From Argyresthia goedartella (Eukaryota; Arthropoda; Insecta; Lepidoptera; Argyresthiidae): 64,000 bases of DNA. Numbering within the stretch: the first letter of the stretch is position 1; each line of letters starts with the position of its first letter. A program made the position numbers and the translations under genes. Of the stretch, positions 46,471-56,896 are shown piece by piece. The stretch spans positions 13,355,501-13,419,500 of the forward strand of contig OX463807.1 in NCBI GenBank assembly GCA_949825045.1, written 5' to 3'. The notes beneath the pieces were generated by a model. That model was not told where the DNA came from. It saw only the letters and a list, made by a program, of their open reading frames with translations, and searched no databases.

Positions 46471-46828
46471 TTATAATAAATTTTGTTATCCAAAGTAAAT
46501 AATCTATAAGTTAATTCATCTGTGCCTTATATTAATTTAAAGTCTGATTTTGATCTCAATTAAAAAGAGTAGTTTTGTTCATTTAAATATAAGTGTTACA
46601 ATGTTACCTAAGATAAGAGTGGTTTTTTAATTGACCAATAAAGCTTTATAAAAAGAGTTATTGTCTTATTTTTTAATTTAATCATTTAAATACAACGTTG
46701 AATATAAATTAAGACTTGTATTTTGCTTTCTAAAACATATATACATACAAAAATATACAATTATGTTTAGGGTCCAGCAGACCCACCAGGCACGCCGTGT
46801 AACTTTTACCTACCAGGCACCCCGAGGG
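46471..46828 (+). other. piggyBac 3' untranslated and terminal region
   Basis: A+T-rich, with AATAAA-like words (near 46476 and 46639), then the subterminal repeat and right inverted repeat. Confidence 0.7.
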
Positions 46829-46832
46829 TTAA

Positions 46833-47172
46833 CGCGTTGCCCGAGCACCCCTTCGAGGGAGTGAAATTGTATCGGTTGTCAAGGTATCAGATGTTGCAGC
46901 AGTTTACTCAGAATTTCTGGAAGCGTTGGTCGCTCGAGTATCTGCATATCTTACAACAGCGCCTTAAGTGGACTGACAAAACCAGCCCCCCTAGTGTTGG
47001 TGACCTCGTTCTGGTTAAGGATGCTAACCTACCGCCACTACGTTGGCGCAGGGGGCGCATTGTTAACTTGTTCCCTGGCAAGGACGGGACCCCCCGGTCT
47101 GCAGAGGTTCTAGTAGGAGGCTCGGTTCTAAAACGAGCGGTAGCAACGTTGTCTCGGCTGCCCGTAGATTAA
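46833..47172 (+). pseudogene. pol: BEL/Pao Pol, C-terminal remainder
   Basis: After the second TTAA copy the interrupted frame resumes in phase: ...GQPLN on the left, ALPEHPFEGVK on the right. This is the integrase C-terminal region with FWKRWSLEYLHILQQR and the PPLRWRRGRI segment, a chromatin- or DNA-binding tail. It ends at TAG. The protein cannot be made while piggyBac is present. Confidence 0.9.
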
Positions 47173-47188
47173 GGGACAGGTGGGTGCC

Positions 47189-47204
47189 TGTCCGGGCGGG
47201 TGAT
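47189..47204 (+). other. Polypurine-like tract before the 3' LTR
   Basis: A G-rich 'ccgggcgggtgat' run ends at the LTR. It is the expected position of the plus-strand primer. Confidence 0.4.
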
Positions 47205-47727
47205 TGTTCGATTCAAAATCGATATTCGATCGATGGTTTTCGGAACGGCCATTTTGAATTTGACGGAGCTGCCAACCTAGCAGTTTTTGACAACTGACAG
47301 ACGAAAAGCCCCCGCAATGTGACGCGTATTGATTTGGGCATTGAAATTAAATCGTAAGCCATCTGGAATTGTATTCGGGCTCCCCTCAGGATTGTCTATA
47401 TAGCTGAGTGTATTGTGGTTCCCCGAACCAGATAAAGTTCGCATTTACGTAACATAACCTGTGTTGGAACACTGTGCTCGTCGAAGCTGGCCTGCCAGCC
47501 ATACCTGGTTGGCTGAAGAACCTGTCTACCAAGAAGAGCCTAGGGTGCACCCAGGCCTTGCAGAGAGACAGGAGTTTGACGGGAACGAAGCACAGACCAG
47601 GTCAGATAGAATCTATTTACTTTAGCTCGGTGAATCGCCGACGTTCTTACTTCTTGGCATCCGATCGCTACGCTACCTCGTAGCTATGGGCCCCTGCGAG
47701 GTCATTGGGTGCCGAGAGGCCTGAACA
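47205..47727 (+). repeat. 3' LTR of the BEL/Pao element
   Basis: Same length (523 bp) as the 5' LTR and, on reading, the same sequence. Followed by GTAAC. Confidence 0.93.
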
Positions 47728-47732
47728 GTAAC

Positions 47733-48884
47733 CATTAAATGTAATACCTATGATAATTATTTAAAATAATCAAATGATAAATTAAAATACATTTTATTGG
47801 TTTGATAGCAATATATTGTTGTCGAAGTAAGAGAAAACTAAAATGATACACTTTTTCCAACTCACCAATTTATCATCTAATTTTAATGTTCAATATGAGG
47901 GAAAAATCCTTGAGGAAGACACTGAAATAAAATTTCTCAGGTTGCGAATTGACCACCAACTAACATGAAAGGCTCAAACCGCCGAGGTCTGTCAAAATTT
48001 GCATGAAGCCATGTGACTCCTGTTCAGACTATCGACAATTATAAACAGAGAAACAGAACTGACTGCGTATCATGGTCTTGCAGCATCTATACTACGGTAT
48101 GGTGTTATTATGGGGGGGGGGGGGAGAGCTTTGTGTGGACTTAAGTGTTATGAAAGTTGTGAACCAGCTTTTAAAACACTTCAAATACTCACCCTTAAAA
48201 TCTCTCTCGGAAAACAACAATAAGTGCGTGTACAAAATGAGCACAAGCTGCGCCTTAGGCAGGCAAACACCACACTCATGCATATTAACGTATATATGGC
48301 ACCAAACAACATAAAATTTATGAATTTGTTACAATTTTAACATAAGTTATCCAAGCATACAATATCCAAGTCACATAATTACAACATTAAGGCTTCTATA
48401 AATGGAAAAAATATAATAGCTATCTCAATCCATAATACTATTAATTTATAACATTTTTTTTAACTACCTGACTTATTATTTATAAATCAAAAATTGTCAT
48501 GGTAAGATATGTGTTAATATTTATTTTAGTATTGTCTGAATAAGTAACCGCATGACTGCATGCATGCTATTTTTATGCCCCTAGGCAGAACACTGAGCTC
48601 AAAAAACTTATCTGATATCTGTAAATGTTTTATTATCTGTGATCAAAAATAAATTGTCTTTATCTGTAACTTTATCTTTATAAATGAGCGTGGCATAGGT
48701 CAAATAGAGTTCTTTTTGACCTAAACCACGATTTTAGTTTCTTAACCTTCAAAGACTGCACCTATATCCTATGCTATATATCAATCTAAAAGCATATTTG
48801 TATAACCTACAAAAGCACATAGGTACAACCTGCCTCTTGTTCGCTACTACACCTCGCAGCAAAACCGACGCAGTTTATGTTAAA
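47733..48884 (+). pseudogene. LINE D, plus arm, 3' part
   Basis: Continues the arm interrupted at 39493. The plus strand reads (with frame breaks) VQYEGKILEEDTEIKFLRLRIDHQLT (near 47890), LYTAYHGLAASILRYGV-like sequence to 48110 and KTLKILTLKSLSE (48175-48215). A 13-base G-run at 48112-48124 disrupts the frame. From 47890 to 48884 it is the inverse of the minus arm, except that about 400 bp around 48050-48450 have no partner there. Confidence 0.75.
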
Positions 48885-49423
48885 ATGCATGCATTTCATA
48901 TGCATGTTTCATAGCGAGGATAGCAGTGGAATGGAAGCAGATTACATAGGGACGAGTTAAATTGGGATTTACATGAGGAGGTCAATGCTCAACAGTGGGA
49001 TCCCTGACAGGCTGGTGACGATGATAGTTATCATCTGGCGCTTGAAATAATGTCTGATGAAACGGCATTAAAGACTTCGTAAATATTTTAAACGGGATAA
49101 ACTTATGATGTAATTATAAACAAGAAACTAGATAGAATAAGTTGTTGTATTGTATCCACAATAAATTGTTTCTTTGGTAAGTGATTTAAAGTTTTCCATT
49201 CCTTTGTATATGTCTATTACTGAGACAGACAGGCAGGCGATCTATTCCTGCTACAAGCCTATCATTCAAATCAAAACCAAAGAAATATTCTATTGAATTG
49301 TATTGAAACCAAAGAATACCCATTAGTAATTTTTTATGATTCCCAAAAGACAACCAACCTTCCATAGGAATTAGGTAGGTAGGTCACATTTTTTAAACCT
49401 ACAACAAACATAGTGACTTATAT
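48885..49423. other. Gene-free stretch between LINE D and the DIRS element
   Basis: No open frame or repeat recognised. Confidence 0.45.
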
Positions 49424-49473
49424 TTGATGATTAAACGAACTTACCTGAAGTGAAGTTCGATCCCAATTACACG

Positions 49474-49628
49474 AAGAGCTTCGTTCGAAGATATTAGCAT
49501 AGGTACACATGTAGTTTCACTCAAGGCTAGCCATTTCGCGCACTATATTTGAAGAAAAATATAAAGGTTCTAACGTAAGGTAGACCAAAAAATTAACAGC
49601 TCGCCCTTCCCTTGCCATTTGCTTTCAT
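49474..49628. repeat. Left inverted terminal repeat of the DIRS element
   Basis: Includes 'aggtacacatgtagtttcac', 'ggctagccatttcgcgcact' and 'ccttgccatttgctttcat', matched in reverse at 54480-54642. The left end carries about 50 extra outer bases (49424-49473). Confidence 0.88.
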
Positions 49629-49699
49629 TTATTTCGGAGATGTGCTGAGCTTTTTGATGTTTCACGGATAGGGTACAGCTTACAGCGAGGGCGGGAGGG

Positions 49700-49820
49700 A
49701 TGCTAATATCTTCGAACGAAGCTCTTCGTGTAATTGGGATCGAACTTCACTTCAGGTAAGTTCGTTTAATCATCAATTACACATCAAGCTTCGTTCTTCG
49801 AAGCATAGGTACACATGTAG
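49700..49820. repeat. Internal complementary region (ICR) of the DIRS element
   Basis: 49700-49776 is the perfect reverse complement of 49424-49500 (77 bp). 49776-49820 is the near-perfect reverse complement of the right end (about 54597-54642). The two halves meet at 'aatcatcaattacacatca'. In the family model the ICR templates end joining. Confidence 0.9.
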
Positions 49821-50001
49821 ATGTTGAGAGATAGTCGTGAAATATCAACTAATTCAATATGTAGATCGTTTATGTTTGGTAGTATAAATAATATAAAAAA
49901 ATGTGATCAAAATATTAATTTACTGAGGTTTAATTTACTAAACAAGTACTTAAATACAAATTTATGTTTGTAAGTTTTATAATTGTAACATTGATAAATT
50001 A

Positions 50002-50912
50002 TTAGTTCAATATATTTCTGGCGAATTCATCACTGGTAATCATGTTATCTGTAATAACCTTATTAAAATGTTTAGCAAAAACAGCGGAGGTTGCACTCCA
50101 ACCTGCCGATTTTCTTATAGTGTCTAAACTAATTCCTGATTTGTATGCCTTAGACGTGGCTGCATGTCTAGTACTGTGTGCAGTGAATACTTCTGTGTTT
50201 ATGCCACACTTTTTTAACGTATCCTTTACCCACCTGCCTAACGTTTGTGACGTTACTTCTCGATATGGTTTCTTAAATGATATAAACAACGATTGCTGAC
50301 TTTGGCCTAGTTGTCTTGTCTGATCTAGATATGTATGGAGTGTCCTGGCAGGACAAATTTGCGGCTTCTGTTCGAAAAATGGTAATGAAAGCAGAGGTTG
50401 GAGAGATCCGAGACGAGAAGTTTTAATAAGATCGGGTATCTTAATAATCGTTCCTGATTCTGAGGTGACTATGTTACTAATTTTAATTTTAGACAAAGTT
50501 TGAGCCCTGTGTGCTGTTACAAGTGCCAATATTGTGACTAATTTCTTAGAAATTTTCTCAAGACCTAAATCCTCATTGGGATACCAATTTGATAAATAAT
50601 TTAGCACCAGATCAATATTCCAGGTTAAATTATACTTCGGTAGTGGAGGCCGTAAACGAAAAATACCTTTAAAGAATCTCGAAATACAATCAATATTAAT
50701 TTTTTCTTGACCCAATAACAACGACAAAGCAGACCGACAACTGTTAAGTGTGCCATAGCGAGCACCTGTATCAAAGATCTGTGTTAAAAAAGTAGAACAT
50801 CTGTTATGGAGGCATTGTAGGGATCGATTCCGCTAACATGACAATGAGTAAACCATTTTCTAAGACTAGTGTCGTATTGTTTAACCGTGTTGTCTGCAAG
50901 GGATGCCACCAT
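50002..50912 (-). pseudogene. Tyrosine recombinase of the DIRS element
   Basis: Would integrate the circular cDNA. The start ATG (50912) overlaps the RT stop (TAATG). The N-terminal SAM-like domain reads VASLADNTVKQYDTSLRKW; a missing T in the run near 50786-50791 gives a stop, and the frame resumes toward GQEKIN. The catalytic part shows Arg in TAHRAQTL, HxxR in TAHSTRHAA and the GW pair in KSAGWSA. The position of the nucleophile is FAKHFNK, where relatives have a Tyr (FAKFYN pattern), so Tyr appears replaced by Phe (TTT). The C-terminus ends at 50002. Confidence 0.85.
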
Positions 50913-52966
50913 TATTGGGATAGCGGATGATGGGACTCCTCTTCGTAAGAGCGCTGTCCGGACAACAGCCCGACAACCAGGGTAATCCGCCGGTGTAGTG
51001 CCCGATCGCTACAATGAGAAATAATAAGATCATCCCTTGAATGTATAGCTAAGGGTTTTGACGTGAGAAGGCTTTTAAAAAGTGGGTACCAAGGCTGTGT
51101 TGGCCATTTTGGTACAACAACAATGCCTGTTGCTCGGTCATTAATTATTTTGCGTAAAGTTTTTAAGATAACTGATATTGGAGGGAATGCATAAAAATAT
51201 AAGTTGGTCCATGGCATCGTAAAAGCATTGATTGCATATGCATCTGGATCTCTATGCCATGAAACATATTTATTACATTTATGATTGATTCGACTAGCAA
51301 AGAGATCAATACTAGGAATACCAAAGTGATTTGTAATTGTGTTAAAGGCCTGATTGGAAATTTCCCACTCAATGTCGGGGTGTGACTTTCTGGATTCCGC
51401 ATCTGCGACTATATTATCAGATGATTTAATGTAATCGGCACAAACAGTAGTGCGATGGGTTTCACACCACTGCCAAAGCTGTTTTGTAATATTAGTCAAG
51501 TGCGGGAACTGCACTCCGCCCATTCTATTGATATAAGATATTGCGGTTGTGTTATCAACACGCAATAATATCTGGCAGTTATACAAGTTTTGAGCAAATA
51601 CTTTAAGACCTAGGAATGCTGCCAATATCTCAAGGTAATTAATATGTAGGGATCGTTCGTGCTCATCCCAAGGACCATTGGCCGTATTGCCCCCACACGC
51701 GGCCCCCCATCCCGTTGTTGAGGCATCAGTGTATATCTCAATGGCATATTCATCACTTTTTATTTTGCATACAGCATTATCAATATTATCTAACCACCAG
51801 TTAAATGTGGGGTTTAAAGATTTAGGTATCGTCATAAATTTATCGTAGTGTTCGTCGTCTTTTAGGTTTAGATCTTTACATCGCTCTAAATCCTTTGTAT
51901 ATAGCCAGCCGTACTCTACGGCCTGACAAGCCGATATAAGTAAACCTAAGAAACGAGCGAAATCTCTGATTTTGCATTTATTTAAGCTTTTAAATTTAAT
52001 TAGTTCCCGTTTAATTTTTTCTTTTTTATTTTCAGGTAACCTCACTTCTAACTTCGTCGAGTCTATAATATTCCCCAAGAATTTACAAGTTCTGCTTGGT
52101 TCCTTTGAGCTCTTTACCGTATTTATAATAAACCCAAGAGATTGTAATAGACATTTTGTATGTTTCATGTTATCTAAACACTCTTTATAAGAGTGACCTA
52201 CCAAATGTATGTCATCTAAATAAAATGTAGATAAATATCCCATGGAACGGAGAAGTTTAGCAACTGGTTTAAGTATTTTTGTGAAAACAAACGGCGCAGT
52301 ATTTAAACCAAAAGGTAATACATTAAATTGATATAATTGGCCAGACCAGTAAAAACGCAAATACTTTCGAGAATTTTGATGAATGTTTACCAAGAAATAT
52401 GCATCCTTTAAATCTATAGTCGCCATGTAGCAATCTTGTGATATAAGTTTCAAAGACGTTCACAAGTCTTCAAGTTTAAAATGCTGCGTCGTTATGTGTT
52501 TATTAAGTTGTTTAAGATTTAATATAAATCGTTGTTGACCGTCAGGTTTCGGGATAAGAAAGGTGGTTGAAATGTATTGCCCTTCACAATGTTCACAAGG
52601 TGAGATAGCCCCAATGGTGAGAAGGTTTTTTATGCATTCTTTATAAGCATTGCATTCAAACTGCGAATACGTTGGTTCTACTGGAATAGTAAATTGAGTA
52701 ACCGAACTAGACAATGCAATTTCATAACCTGTAATCCAGGATAGTATGACTGGGTTATTGGTAAGCAAAGTCCATTGCTTATGAAAATGAGAAAGTCTGC
52801 CTGCAGGTTTTACCGTATCTAACGCCTGTAGCGTTGTTGTGGCTGACGTGCGAACGACCTGTAGGCGGCAGGGTGCCTCTGCGTCGTCGTCTGAGTCTGC
52901 GGCTGCGGCTGCCTCTGCGCTGGAGCAAACGGGCGCGGGCGGGGGGGGGGGGCGCCGCTCGCGCAT
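50912..52966 (-). pseudogene. Reverse transcriptase-RNase H of the DIRS element
   Basis: Copies element RNA into DNA. RT: PVILSWITGYEI and FLIPKPDGQQRFILNLKQLN, then KLEDL, a TGA at 52460-52462, and onward in the same frame DLKDAYFLVNIH, LPFGLNTAPFVF and the catalytic FYLDDIHL. RNase H: IYTDASTTGWGA, NYLEILAA, LRVDNTTAISYIN, with acidic residues present. A DIRS-specific C-terminal segment follows (SIDLFASRINHKC, YFYAFPPISVI, PKWPTQPWYP). The TGA is consistent with CGA to TGA. It ends CAATAATGG, sharing bases with the recombinase ATG. The N-terminus overlaps gag by about 190 nt, with a 12-base G-run (52941-52952). Confidence 0.88.
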
Positions 52967-54406
52967 ACCTCGCGCCCCCCGCCCCGCTCGCCATCGTCTG
53001 AGGCCTGCGGCTCGCAGGAGGCCCTCTGTAGTTTAAAGGCCTGCTAGGGACTCTTGATGAAGTTTGAGTCAGCCTGATATTTGAGGCCAATCTCAAGTCT
53101 GCTCCTGATTTAGATATGGTTTTTGCTGTCTTTAAGGTCTCAGTGAGATTAGCAAATAGTGTTTCATCTATTTTGGTTTTTTCTAGCTGATCTTTTAAGT
53201 CCTTTTTTACTGTTGAAAGTATGAAGAATCTTCTGAGGATCGAGTCAGAGTGATGTAAATCTGCTAGGATACGGACGGTGTCCATTAATAGTTTTAACAT
53301 CTCAGGGTCCTTTTGGTTTGACGCCAGAAGCAGCGTGATTGCAGCACTGAGCGACGATAGAGCGCATGAAGTCATAGATTGTTTGAGTTCAATGCCCTTG
53401 TCCCGTTTTACTTGGCCTTCAATCAAGGAGGCGCGAATTTCAGGATTCAAAACTGGCGCTTTCAAAAGTCTGCAGTTTGATAAGATATTTATCCTTCAGT
53501 TCCTTGCGGTTTTCTTTAGAAAGACCGGTTGTGACAATATAGTTCAGTCTGATAGTTAGATCCTTTTGGATGTCAGAACTGTACTCTTGGGTAAGAGTAG
53601 GGTCTTCGCCTAATATTTGCAATAATTCTGGGTCTAGTTTGGGTATTGGTTCATCCAGTGACATCCCGTGGAGTACATCAGCTGAAGAGGGCGGCGGCAC
53701 AACAGCAGCTGCAGTAGTGGCGGTGGTGGCAGAATCGACGGCGGTGACAGCGTTGGTAGCGGCGGCGGCGGCGGCGGCGGCGGCGGAAGTCATGGTAATA
53801 GTGGTACGAGGCAGATCGGTAGGTACCACATCAGTGCTATGTGCGGCGTCATTGCTATTTTCAGCAGACTCCGAGTCTGGAGGGATATTCCAGTATGAGC
53901 AACCAGGTAAGTCAGCATCTTCGTCCCTGACGGCGATGGAGACGCTCTCTGCAGGCAAAATACGTATTTTGCTCAAATGTGGGTGGTATGTGAGACTCCA
54001 AAGCGAGAAACACGCAAACCCAGTTTTTTCAATGAGACAGTTTTACGTTTTTTCTGTCTACATATACATTGCTATGGAAATACCCAAACGGTAGACCCGG
54101 TCAGCATGTATTTTATTAGGAAGTGGAAAGCCCCTAGGTGGACAGTCCGATTTTCCAATCATTTTGTTCAGATAAAACACCGTTATGTACAATGATAAGA
54201 AAAAACAGTCAAATCTGTTCCTTAGGTTCAAGCAACAAGTGTTATTTGTTGAATGACTCACCTAGTCGGTTATGAGGCGAATAATTTTCGTCATCCGAGC
54301 TCGAAGAATGTCTAAGGCGACGTCGATGTTTCACTTTTCTTTCTAATTTTTTAAGTTTCTTCACTAAATAGTCGTAGTCATCACTGTCACTTTTCCTTTT
54401 CGGCAT
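52779..54406 (-). pseudogene. DIRS Gag with predicted intron and one frameshift
   Basis: Structural protein of the element. Exon 1 (54406-54262) starts MPKRKSDSDDYDYLVKKLKK and is basic with a Ser-Asp tail. A donor CTAG|GTGAGT (54261) and an acceptor TTTTGCCTGCAG (to 53949) bound a 313-bp intron. Splicing keeps phase and joins RL to ESVSIAV. Exon 2 carries a poly-Ala stretch from a CGG repeat (53760-53785), LDPELLQILGEDP, then KDKYLIKLQT. An extra T near 53458-53462 shifts the frame; afterwards LKAPVLNPEI, typical of DIRS Gag, continues to an Arg- and Pro-rich C-terminus. Confidence 0.8.
53949..54261 (-). other. Predicted intron in the DIRS gag
   Basis: GT at 54261-54260, AG at 53950-53949. 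The downstream exon continues the same frame (one base carried from exon 1). Intronic sequence has stops in the coding frame. Confidence 0.6.
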
Positions 54407-54479
54407 TTTATTGGTATTTTTATTTAATCATCAATAGAAAAATACCGAGCGCGCGAAACAGCGAAGGACTAAAACGTGA

Positions 54480-54642
54480 ATGAAAGCAAATGGCAAGGTA
54501 AGGGCGAGCTGTGAATTTTTTGGTCTACCTTACGTTAGAACCTTTATATTTTTCTCCAAATATAGTGCGCGAAATGGCTAGCCTTGTGTGAAACTACATG
54601 TGTACCTCTGCTAATATCGAAGAACGAAGCTTGATGTGTAAT
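54480..54642. repeat. Right inverted terminal repeat of the DIRS element
   Basis: Inverse of the left terminal repeat, from 'gaaagcaaatggcaaggtaa' to 'gaagcttgatgtgtaat'. Confidence 0.88.
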
Positions 54643-55404
54643 CCTTGGTACATACTACTGATACAATGATCTCAACTTAGGTATTCTCTATGTATTGGCT
54701 GCACGCCCAGAACGTAAGATCTATTGGCTATCCCTAAATTTATTGTATGGAGGTACACTCAACTTAATTGTGTTATAAGAGGCAACTACGCAAGGCGGCG
54801 GCGTACTCTCTTAAAATCTCATTTTATCGTGTTTGATACATGAAGATAAATCGTACCTGAGCATAGTCGTCCTATGCAATATTTATATTAATACTTTTGT
54901 TTCAAAAATAAATCAGTCACTGTAATGCTAATCAAAATAATATATTCTAACCAGTAATTCTAATGTAATTCCGCGTACGTGGATTGCAGAACAACGATCC
55001 TTTTTGCAGCAAATGACTCGCTCTTCAGCAGCTTTTTTTAACCGTGTTCAGCGAAAGGGTGAAGAGGAGGTATTTGCATGTATGTCTGTTTCTGTGTCCC
55101 CTCGTAACTGCTCAACGGCTCAACCGATTTTAATAAACGATACGTCACTAGATTCATTTTGATAGCGCGAGTGTTACTGGGTAAAAAATGGGGGATTTTT
55201 TGTGGTTAAAACAAGGTTAAAACAAGTTTTTGAAGACCCTCGATCGGGGTATCAAAATTAAAAGCTTTGAAGGCGAGTAAGGTAATATTTACTAATCTTG
55301 CACAAGCTATGAATAATAACACACATTTGTTTTAAACTAGGCATTCACAGATTATTCGTGATTTTGTACTTAAAAGCATAAAATAAATGACGTAATAAAA
55401 AATA
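54643..55404. other. Gene-free; generic repeat fragment
   Basis: 'aacggctcaaccgattttaa' (55115-55134) belongs, from memory, to a repeat type frequent in Lepidoptera. Nothing else recognised. Confidence 0.4.
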
Positions 55405-55668
55405 AAACCGGACTGCGGTTCACTAAAAACACAAAAAAATTTAGTCTTAATTATTGAGAAATGATAAAATTGTTATATTATAGTATAGTGTTAAATTAAA
55501 TAATTTACAGGAGGGACCGATTAAATATAAAAAAGAGCGTCCCGCTTGCAATTGAATTAAATTAAATTTAACACTGTCCTATATCAATTTTATCGTATCT
55601 CAATAATTACGTTAAGTCCTATCTGCTGCTACGTTTGTGATTTTTAGTGTACCGAAGTTGGCATTAGT
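55405..55668. mobile_element. Small MITE with imperfect inverted repeats
   Basis: 'gactgcggttcactaaaaac' and 'taattattgag...ataaaatt...agtgttaaa' on the left are mirrored by 'tttaacact...caattttat...ctcaataatta' and 'gatttttagtgtaccgaag' on the right. Confidence 0.55.
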
Positions 55669-56591
55669 TTTCTTCTTTCGCAGGTCTTGGTGAGCGGGCA
55701 GGTCTTTACATAGAGTCCGTTAATGATGTTTAATAGGGGTGAATTTGTCCGGCCCGTGTTCACTAAGGCGGAGCTAAGGGGCAGGGTCATTACAGACCGA
55801 CACCTGGGCATTTGTCATCATTAGTCTAAGTTTTCGGGCCTTCTTTTCTGGGAATTTCGTTACAAGTTCTAGAAGTTTTTATGCTTTTTATGCTATTTAT
55901 TAAGCTAACTGTACGCAGGTAGACTTTGAATTGTATCTCTATAAGTGTTATCGTCATACATATTCTCTCAACTGAAATATTGTAATATTATCAACATGAC
56001 TGATATGCATCTGAGATTTTATGGAACTAAAAGTGACTTTAAAAAAATAAATTTGTCGCCACACAGGCGTGCTGCCCTTCCAAAGGGACGTGATGAAGGT
56101 TGATGATGATGAATCTAAACGATTAATGAATTTTAATTGTCACACTGATTTATTGACTGCTCTAGGATACTTTACACTTATAGAAGTAGAAAATTACTTG
56201 CTACGCACTGACAAACTGATATTCACACAAAATGAGACGATCGACCGCGCCGAAGGCTTTTGAGCAAGAGCAAACTGAGGTTGACAATTTTGATATGCCT
56301 ATCGCGGCGATGGCCATTGCACAAGAATTGATAAAGTGATATTTACAAAAGGGAAACTAAGATTGATATTTTGATACGACAGATCCCGGTGATGGCCTAT
56401 GAGCAAGAGAAAGAATGAATGAGAGCCTGAGTGAATTTGAGACATGAACCAAAGTATTCAGAGACGGATAGCGTAATGATGACAATTGATCGGTCGTTTC
56501 ACCATACCATACCATTTCATCCAACAGGTTTGGAACTCTGTTTCCAAGCTTCAAAATAAATGGCCAGGATCCTTGATAAGAGGTTAAGTAG
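55669..56591. other. Gene-free stretch
   Basis: The 64-codon frame at 56069-56263 shows no domain. Nothing supported. Confidence 0.4.
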
Positions 56592-56844
56592 TTATAATAA
56601 TAATACCTTGGACACCTTTTACACACATTGATCTAGCCCCAAACTAGGATTCCCTGTATCTTGGGTACTAGACAACGATATATATACTTATATAGAGAAA
56701 TATTATACTTAGATAGATAAACAACCATGACTAGGGTACAAACATTCGTTCTCATCAAACAAACATTTGCCCCCACCGGGACTCGAACCCGGGACCCTTG
56801 GTTTCGTAGGCAGCGTCACTACCGACTCGGCCATTCGGGTCGTC
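56592..56844 (-). mobile_element. tRNA-derived SINE, family S1, copy 2
   Basis: Minus-strand copy: GGTTCGAGTCCCGG B box near 56778-56792, A box near 56820, body 'tctagtacccaagatacagg' and a (TTA/ATT)n tail at 56592-56604. Confidence 0.88.
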
Positions 56845-56896
56845 AAAGTTACGGTGACCATCTGTAGTCTTCACCATCACTTCCACTTCTTCTAAG

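Larger units (their letters stand above)
44399..46828 (+). mobile_element. piggyBac-type DNA transposon, apparently intact
   Basis: 2430 bp between TTAA copies. Terminal inverted repeat CCCTCGGGGTGCCTGGTGGG on the left; the right end is its inverse with one change (GGTAGG). Subterminal direct repeats with 'accaggcacg(c)...gtaacttttac/a' lie at about 44585-44625 and 46770-46810, in the same orientation as each other. One open transposase gene with a predicted 5' UTR intron. It lies in pol of the BEL/Pao element, same orientation. Confidence 0.95.
39494..47727 (+). mobile_element. BEL/Pao LTR retrotransposon, RT-deleted, interrupted by piggyBac
   Basis: Two 523-bp LTRs (TGTTCG...GAACA), a 5-bp target duplication, a primer-binding-like site and gag-pol. 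The internal part holds gag with three zinc knuckles, then protease, RNase H and integrase, but no reverse transcriptase domain. The 2430-bp piggyBac at 44399-46828 splits the 3' part of pol. Reading the two LTRs side by side I saw no difference, so the insertion is recent. Confidence 0.93.
49424..54642 (-). mobile_element. DIRS-type tyrosine-recombinase retrotransposon
   Basis: 5219 bp, coding on the minus strand in the order gag, RT-RNase H, tyrosine recombinase. It has inverted terminal repeats (49474-49628 with 54480-54642) and an internal complementary region (49700-49820). That region equals the reverse complement of the right end joined to the left end, the hallmark of DIRS elements that replicate through a circle. 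No target duplication is seen, as expected. The copy carries at least three coding lesions. Confidence 0.93.

Noticed and set aside
53760..53785. CGG repeat as a promoter or CpG island
   Set aside because: It lies in the DIRS gag exon and encodes a poly-Ala stretch in frame.
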